Shown piece after piece: positions 59,602 through 64,000 of a stretch of DNA of 64,000 bases. The position numbers were made by a program, and so were the translations under genes. Location: positions 1-64,000 of the forward strand of contig VMTE01000049.1 in the NCBI GenBank assembly GCA_013791775.1, in the 5' to 3' direction. The notes beneath the pieces were generated by a model. It ran no database searches and was not told the origin of the DNA. It saw only the letters and a list, made by a program, of their open reading frames with translations. Every line of letters starts with the position of its first letter. Position 1 is the stretch's first letter. This DNA is from Hyphomonas sp. (GTDB taxonomy: Bacteria > Pseudomonadota > Alphaproteobacteria > Caulobacterales > Hyphomonadaceae).

Positions 59602-62088
59602 TCAGAAGTTGACCGTGGCCTTCGTGTAGACGAAGCGGCCCGAATAGCCGAACGGCGAGTAGGTCGAGAACGGCGTGTTGCTGGTGCCGTTCAGGCCGAG
59701 CGGTGCCGCGTCCGGGTATTCGTCCAGGACGTTGTCGGCGCCGACTGCGAGGGTGACCAGGTCGTTCCAGGTGTAACGCACCTCAAGATCGATGAGGGTC
59801 TTGGGGTCGAGCGTGTAGTCCTGGGCAGGGTTGCTCGACGGCACGAGCACTTCACCGTAACGAACCGCCCGCAGAGTGCCTTCGAACGGACCATGTTCCC
59901 AGTTCAGCTGGCCGGTGAACTTGTCCGCCGGGGCGCCTTCTTCAAAGGTGAGAACGTTTACCCGGCCGAACAGGGTCGGGGCCGGCGACAGGGCCGTCAG
60001 CACCGGGATGGCCGGCACAGCGGTCACTTCGGTCTTGTTGAAGTTCGCGCCGAAGGTTGCATTGAAGGTGCCGATCGCCGTTTCCGGGAAGGCATAGTTC
60101 GCGATGATGTCCACACCGGTCGTTTCGGTGTCGACGCCGTTCACGAAGAAGCGTCCGCCGCCTGCACCGATGAAGCCTTGTGCAACGAGGAAGGCGCGCA
60201 CGTTCGCGGCTGTCAGGTTTTCGGACAACACGATCCGGTCCGTCACGTCGATGCGGTAAGCATCTACGGTCAGGTTGAACGCGCCTGTCTGGTAGACCGC
60301 GCCGATCGCGTAGTTGATCGAGGTTTCCGCATCGAGGTCCTTGGCACCAAGGGCAATCGCGACCGGATCATCAACCCGGAAGGTCGTGATGTCGAACGGT
60401 ACGCCGTTGATGAAGTTGGTCGAAGTGGTCGTGAAGTACTGCTGCTGCAGCGACGGCGCACGGAAGCCATTCTGGACCGAACCGCGGATCGCGAAGCTGT
60501 CCGTCAGGTCATAACGGGCGGCGAGCTTTCCGGTCAGCGTCTGGCCGAAGTCGGAATAGGATTCGAACCGCGCGGCGCCGGACAGCAGAAGCTGGTCCGT
60601 GACGTTCGCTTCGAGATCAATATAGGCGCCGATGGCCGAACGCTTCTTGTTGAGTTCGTTCTCCGGACGGAAACCCGGGAACACCTGCGCGCCCGATGCC
60701 GTTGCGCCGCCGCCAGGCAGCAGCACGCCGCCATTGCGGTAGGAATCCGGTTCGCCCGCGAAGATCTTGTACCCTTCGCGGCGGCCTTCAATGCCCCAGG
60801 CGACGTTCAGGTCGGATGCCAGGCCATCGACAGCAAAGGCTTTGACGAAGTTCAGGTTGCCAACGATCTGGTTGTCTTCGAAGCCGCCGGCGTCGAACTC
60901 GGTGCCCGACGCGACCCCGAGCGAACGGTTCAGGGTGTTGATGATCTCGAATTCCATCTTGTTGGAGCCGTAGCCGATCGAGGCATCGGCGTCCCAGCCG
61001 CTCCAGTCGAAGCGGACACCGCCAAGAGCGGAGTAGTCAGTGGTCGTCGGCGCGATCAGTGGCAGGAAGCCGTTCGGATAGATTTCGATCGTGTTGCGAT
61101 CATCCAGGGCGCGGCGGAAGAAGCCGGCCGAAACAGTCTGGCGGTCCTGATAGCTCGCCCAGCCGTACAGCTCGACATCGCCGACCGTGTAGCCGGCATT
61201 GGCGAACACGGTGGCTTGCTCGAGGTCCGGCTCGCCGGTCCAGGCGTTGAAGCGGCCGATTTCGGCTTCAGACAGCGGCTGGCTGCCGGGATATTGCTGG
61301 CGGTGATCGTAACCGGTGCGGACCGTGTGGTTCTGGTCCTTGTACTCGCCGGTGATGGTCAGGAAGCCATCGTCGCCCAGGGCAAAGCCTTTCCAGCCTG
61401 CGATAGTGTAGGTGTGGCCATCGGAGCGTTCACGGGTGAGCGAGCGGCCCGGATCGGGCACGCCGGCGGTGGTCGGCTGGACCACAGGAACCGTGTATTC
61501 GGTTTCGCGCCAGCCATAGCTGGCCGAGACCGCGCCGCCTTCTGCAGCTTCGCGAAGGCGTACGTTGACCACGCCGGCAATGGCATCCGAGCCGTAGAGT
61601 GCGGACGCGCCGTCGCGCAGCACTTCAACGCCGCCAACCGCGAGGTTGGGGATCGTGTTGAGGTCGACGGCCGAGGCGCCGCGGCCGAGGGTGCCGTTGA
61701 CGTTGACGAGCGCGGCGGTGTGGCGGCGTTTGCCGTTGACGAGCACCAGCGTCTGGTCAGGCGCGAGGCCGCGCAGCGCGGCGGGGCGCACCGAGTCGGT
61801 GCCGTCAGCCAGCGCCGGGCGCGGGAAGTTCAACGAAGGCAGGTTGACGGAAAGCGCCTGGTTCAGTTCGCCGACGCCGATGTTCTGAATGGCTTCAGCG
61901 GCCACGACATCAACCGGCGCAGCCGTGTCGAGCGCCGAGCGATTGGCGACGCGCGTACCAATCGTCACGACCGTCTCCAGCGTGCGGGCCGTCTCGTCCG
62001 GCGTGTCTTCCTGTGCCCAGGCGGCTGACGCCCCGGCTGATACAGCGACACTAGCCGCTGCGGCGAGAAGGATGGTCTTGAACTTCAT
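59602..62088 (-). CDS. TonB-dependent outer-membrane receptor
   Basis: 828 aa. Signal peptide (MKFKTILLAAAASVAVSAGASAAWAQ), plug domain (about 45-160) with LETVVTIGTRV, VLVNGKRRH and VEVLRDGASALYGSDAIAGVVNV, then a 22-strand barrel. Ends in ..KATVNF with the terminal Phe needed for assembly. Ligand unknown: no iron, B12 or sugar genes are adjacent, and there is no FecA-type signalling extension. Belongs to the large TBDR families of marine oligotrophs. ATG 62088 is used; the upstream open frame is leader. Confidence 0.94.
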   Translation of the reverse strand: MKFKTILLAAAASVAVSAGASAAWAQEDTPDETARTLETVVTIGTRVANRSALDTAAPVDVVAAEAIQNIGVGELNQALSVNLPSLNFPRPALADGTDSVRPAALRGLAPDQTLVLVNGKRRHTAALVNVNGTLGRGASAVDLNTIPNLAVGGVEVLRDGASALYGSDAIAGVVNVRLREAAEGGAVSASYGWRETEYTVPVVQPTTAGVPDPGRSLTRERSDGHTYTIAGWKGFALGDDGFLTITGEYKDQNHTVRTGYDHRQQYPGSQPLSEAEIGRFNAWTGEPDLEQATVFANAGYTVGDVELYGWASYQDRQTVSAGFFRRALDDRNTIEIYPNGFLPLIAPTTTDYSALGGVRFDWSGWDADASIGYGSNKMEFEIINTLNRSLGVASGTEFDAGGFEDNQIVGNLNFVKAFAVDGLASDLNVAWGIEGRREGYKIFAGEPDSYRNGGVLLPGGGATASGAQVFPGFRPENELNKKRSAIGAYIDLEANVTDQLLLSGAARFESYSDFGQTLTGKLAARYDLTDSFAIRGSVQNGFRAPSLQQQYFTTTSTNFINGVPFDITTFRVDDPVAIALGAKDLDAETSINYAIGAVYQTGAFNLTVDAYRIDVTDRIVLSENLTAANVRAFLVAQGFIGAGGGRFFVNGVDTETTGVDIIANYAFPETAIGTFNATFGANFNKTEVTAVPAIPVLTALSPAPTLFGRVNVLTFEEGAPADKFTGQLNWEHGPFEGTLRAVRYGEVLVPSSNPAQDYTLDPKTLIDLEVRYTWNDLVTLAVGADNVLDEYPDAAPLGLNGTSNTPFSTYSPFGYSGRFVYTKATVNF

Positions 62089-62266
62089 GCTATCCGCTCC
62101 GTGATGAAGAATGTTGGGTGTTCCAGCGCTCTGTTGTTTATCCCCTACAGAATCGTAAGGTGTGGATTGGGCGCGGAGCAACAACCCAGTAGCGCTGAGG
62201 CCACACTTATGTTCGTCTTTTGTTGTATTTCAGTCACATTTTCGCATCCGGGGTGAGTTTTTGGCC

Positions 62267-63076
62267 TTGAACCGCCGTCTTTGCCTGATCACCGGCGCCT
62301 CAGCCGGCATAGGCGCGGAGTTTGCCCGCCAGTATGCGGCGCTGGGCTGGAACCTTGTGCTCACTGCGCGCCGCGAAGATCGCCTGCAGGCGCTTGCCGA
62401 TGAGATTCGTACGCGGAGCGGTGTCGATGTGACCGTGATGGCGGAGGATCTGGCTGACCCGGCTGCGCCGGCGCGCCTGGTTGCCGCGCTTGAGGGGCAG
62501 GGGTTGGCCGTTGATGCGCTGGTCAACAATGCCGGCTACGGCCTGCCCGGAACATTCTTCTCCACCCGCTGGGAAGATCAGGCCGCGTTCCTTCAGGTTC
62601 TCTACACTGCGCCCATCGAGCTGACCCACCGTCTGCTGCCGGGCATGGCGGCGCGCCGCTTCGGGCGCATCATCAATGTGGCCTCGCTGGCGGGCTATGC
62701 GGCCGGCAGCGCGGGTCACACCCTCTATGCCAGCGTCAAGGCGGGGCTGATCAAGTTTTCAGAGAGTATCAATGCCGAATGCGACGCGCTCGGCCATACC
62801 GATCTTCATTGCACGGCGCTTTGCCCGGGCTTCACGTTCAGCGAGTTCCATGACGTGAACGGCACGCGCGAGGCGACGAAACAGATGCCGTCCTGGCTCT
62901 GGATGGACGCGGCGCCGGTCGTTGCGGCGGGAATTGAGGCGGTGAACCGGGGCCGACCGGTAGTCGTGCCCGGCCCCGTCAACAAGGTGATGGCGACCCT
63001 GACGCGCATCCTGCCGGAGCCGCTCGGCCGGGCAATGGTCCGCGCCCAGTCCTCCCGCTATCGCCGGATGGATTGA
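62267..63076 (+). CDS. Short-chain dehydrogenase/reductase
   Basis: 269 aa. Rossmann loop TGASAGIGAEFARQ, NNAGYG, catalytic Ser in VASLAGYA and Tyr-x3-Lys in LYASVKAGL. Of the classical SDR subfamily that includes many acyl or ketone reductases. No ATG is usable: TTG 62267 (MNRRLCLITGASAG after translation) lies nine bases after GGTGAG, and TTG 62261 is the alternative. Divergent from the receptor. Substrate unknown. Confidence 0.87.
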   Translation: MNRRLCLITGASAGIGAEFARQYAALGWNLVLTARREDRLQALADEIRTRSGVDVTVMAEDLADPAAPARLVAALEGQGLAVDALVNNAGYGLPGTFFSTRWEDQAAFLQVLYTAPIELTHRLLPGMAARRFGRIINVASLAGYAAGSAGHTLYASVKAGLIKFSESINAECDALGHTDLHCTALCPGFTFSEFHDVNGTREATKQMPSWLWMDAAPVVAAGIEAVNRGRPVVVPGPVNKVMATLTRILPEPLGRAMVRAQSSRYRRMD

Positions 63077-63277
63077 TCCCTGGGCAAATCCGGCCCTTCC
63101 GGATGAAGAAGGCGCTCCGGATGTCAGCGCGGGCGTCTAAAGTCGCCTGTTAACAAAGACCTAGGCGGGGCTCAGGGCGTCAGATCGGCGGGCCCGGACC
63201 GCCAGGCAACCGCCCGCCCTGCCAGAAAGCGATGTTGCGCCGCACAAAACCGGACTCGCCAGCCGGAGCGGGGCGCC

Positions 63278-63283
63278 TATAAT
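63278..63283 (+). promoter_or_regulatory. Candidate -10 box of mcd
   Basis: TATAAT, a perfect sigma-70 -10 hexamer, 35 bases before the mcd start. No good -35 lies at the usual spacing, so an activator may help. The 241-bp gap 63077-63317 shows no other feature. Confidence 0.4.
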
Positions 63284-63317
63284 GGCGGAATCACAAAATG
63301 CTTGGAGGAGGCGGGTC

Positions 63318-64000
63318 ATGGACGGCTTGAGCGGTTTGAACGGTGTGGCCGATGTCCGGATGGCCGGTCTGACGGCTGCGATGACGGATGCTGTCACGGC
63401 CATCGAGGCCTATGTGACCGCAGCCTCCCGCGCGGCCCGGGCCAGCCTGTCGCTGCCGGATGGCAAGCCCGACCGTGCCGCGTTCGAGCGCCACCAGCAC
63501 CGTGCGCACGGCCTGTCCTGGGTTGCCACCTATCTCGAGACCCTCCGGCAGACTGCCGGCTGGGCCGCGCGTCTTGAGGCCGACGGCCAGTTTGGCGACG
63601 TCGAGGCGCTGCTCTGTCAGGTCCTGTTCGGAGAGTACTGCGCGCAGCTGATCGGCGGTATTCCGATGAACCAGGGCGAGATGGTCCGTCCGGCCGATCT
63701 CGGCTGTTCGGCGGCCGACATGCAGCTTCTGTTCGCCCCGCCGATCCTGCGGTTCATCCAGGAGGGCAAGACGCCGGACGTGATGGCTGCGGCCGCGACG
63801 TTCCTGCCCGACGCCCTGTCGCGCAACACCGTGGAACGCACTGGTCTCGACGAGACAATGGAAATGGTGCGCGACCAGTTCGCGAAATTCGCCGCCACGC
63901 GCATCAAGCCGTTTGCCCACGGATGGCATCTGAAGAACGACTATATCCCGATGGACGTGGTCAACGAGATGGCCGAGCTTGGCGTGTTCGGTCTGACGAT
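63318..64000 (+). CDS. mcd: (2S)-methylsuccinyl-CoA dehydrogenase, 5' part
   Basis: 227 complete codons, running off the window. An N-terminal helical extension of about 165 residues with HQHRAHGLSWVATYLETLRQ and FGEYCAQLIGGIPMNQGE precedes the acyl-CoA dehydrogenase domain start (SRNTVERTGLDETMEMVRDQF, WHLKNDYIPMDVVNEMAELG). This extension is characteristic of Mcd of the ethylmalonyl-CoA pathway rather than ordinary acyl-CoA dehydrogenases. Mcd makes mesaconyl-C1-CoA from (2S)-methylsuccinyl-CoA. GGAGGAGG lies eight bases ahead of ATG 63318. The flavin and active-site residues are beyond the end. Confidence 0.8.
   Translation, partial: MDGLSGLNGVADVRMAGLTAAMTDAVTAIEAYVTAASRAARASLSLPDGKPDRAAFERHQHRAHGLSWVATYLETLRQTAGWAARLEADGQFGDVEALLCQVLFGEYCAQLIGGIPMNQGEMVRPADLGCSAADMQLLFAPPILRFIQEGKTPDVMAAAATFLPDALSRNTVERTGLDETMEMVRDQFAKFAATRIKPFAHGWHLKNDYIPMDVVNEMAELGVFGLT

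Noticed and set aside
59350-62028. 892-aa open frame antisense to the TonB-dependent receptor
   Set aside because: Low-complexity, Arg/Gly/Ala/Val-rich mirror frame; the minus-strand receptor has clear domains.
1-64000. CRISPR arrays, tRNA or rRNA genes, prophage
   Set aside because: No regularly spaced direct repeats, no tRNA cloverleaf or rRNA signature, and no capsid, terminase or integrase frames were seen; this was by eye and a tRNA scan would settle it.

Overview
The window is about 64 kb of dense, high-GC chromosomal DNA with short intergenic gaps, many ATGA or TGATG start/stop overlaps, and no rRNA, tRNA, CRISPR or prophage that I could find. Gene content and order point to an alphaproteobacterium, most likely a marine Hyphomonadaceae-type organism (inference). 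The markers are rpsO-pnp, the helicase / S4 / FdxA / CarD cluster, a RegB-RegA-SenC redox locus, PhaR with an acetoacetyl-CoA reductase, a (2S)-methylsuccinyl-CoA dehydrogenase of the ethylmalonyl-CoA pathway, and a large TonB-dependent receptor.

Layout. 0-6 kb: rpsO, pnp, a uridine-kinase-type gene, a secreted CAP-domain protein, then an AT-richer orphan with a PD-(D/E)XK-like motif, a quinone-reductase-type flavoprotein and a YjhX-like small protein. 6-8 kb: fabI and fabA on the minus strand with the usual fabB absent between them. 8-14 kb: SH3 protein, D-2-hydroxyacid dehydrogenase, alpha/beta hydrolase, and a translationally coupled proA-nadD-thiF/moeB operon. 13.5-16.2 kb: a TIR / proline-rich / transmembrane / sulfatase-modifying-factor fusion coupled to a DUF2785-like lipoprotein. 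16-20 kb: acyl-CoA synthetase, S41 protease lipoprotein, divergent Lrp/AsnC regulator, Sel1 protein, GFA enzyme. 21-26 kb: CarD (with a perfect FNR/FixK box upstream), FdxA, TerB-like protein, S4 protein, Suv3-like helicase, pentapeptide protein. 26-29 kb: CitE-like lyase, family I CoA-transferase, enoyl-CoA hydratase. 29.3-34.1 kb: a four-gene cell-envelope operon of a subtilisin-like lipoprotein, a free-standing propeptide-like protein, a lipoprotein and an M23 lipoprotein.

34-44 kb: PII protein, methyltransferase, gloB, cupin, phbB and phaR divergent over a palindromic candidate PhaR operator, DUF983, prephenate dehydrogenase, RegA, RegB and divergent SenC, then an HExxH lipoprotein. 44.7-45.7 kb is a scar: a decayed IS6-family transposase start, a partial IS6-like end and several palindromic dispersed repeats, one of which encodes the C-terminus of a small ORF. 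45.7-53.8 kb: two glycosyltransferases, HNH protein, DNA glycosylase, PlsC, FtsX, FtsE, zinc-ribbon membrane protein, hypoxanthine phosphoribosyltransferase. 53.8-64 kb: MAPEG protein, glyoxalase, membrane protein, Ada-type repair protein, GST, cyclase, hydrolase, TonB-dependent receptor, SDR, and the 5' part of mcd, which runs off the window.

Working together: phbB/phaR and mcd fit an organism that moves acetyl-CoA between polyhydroxybutyrate storage and anaplerotic C2 assimilation. RegBA/SenC and the FNR box fit oxygen- and redox-responsive control. The S8/M23 operon and the TIR-FGE cassette are the least conventional parts.
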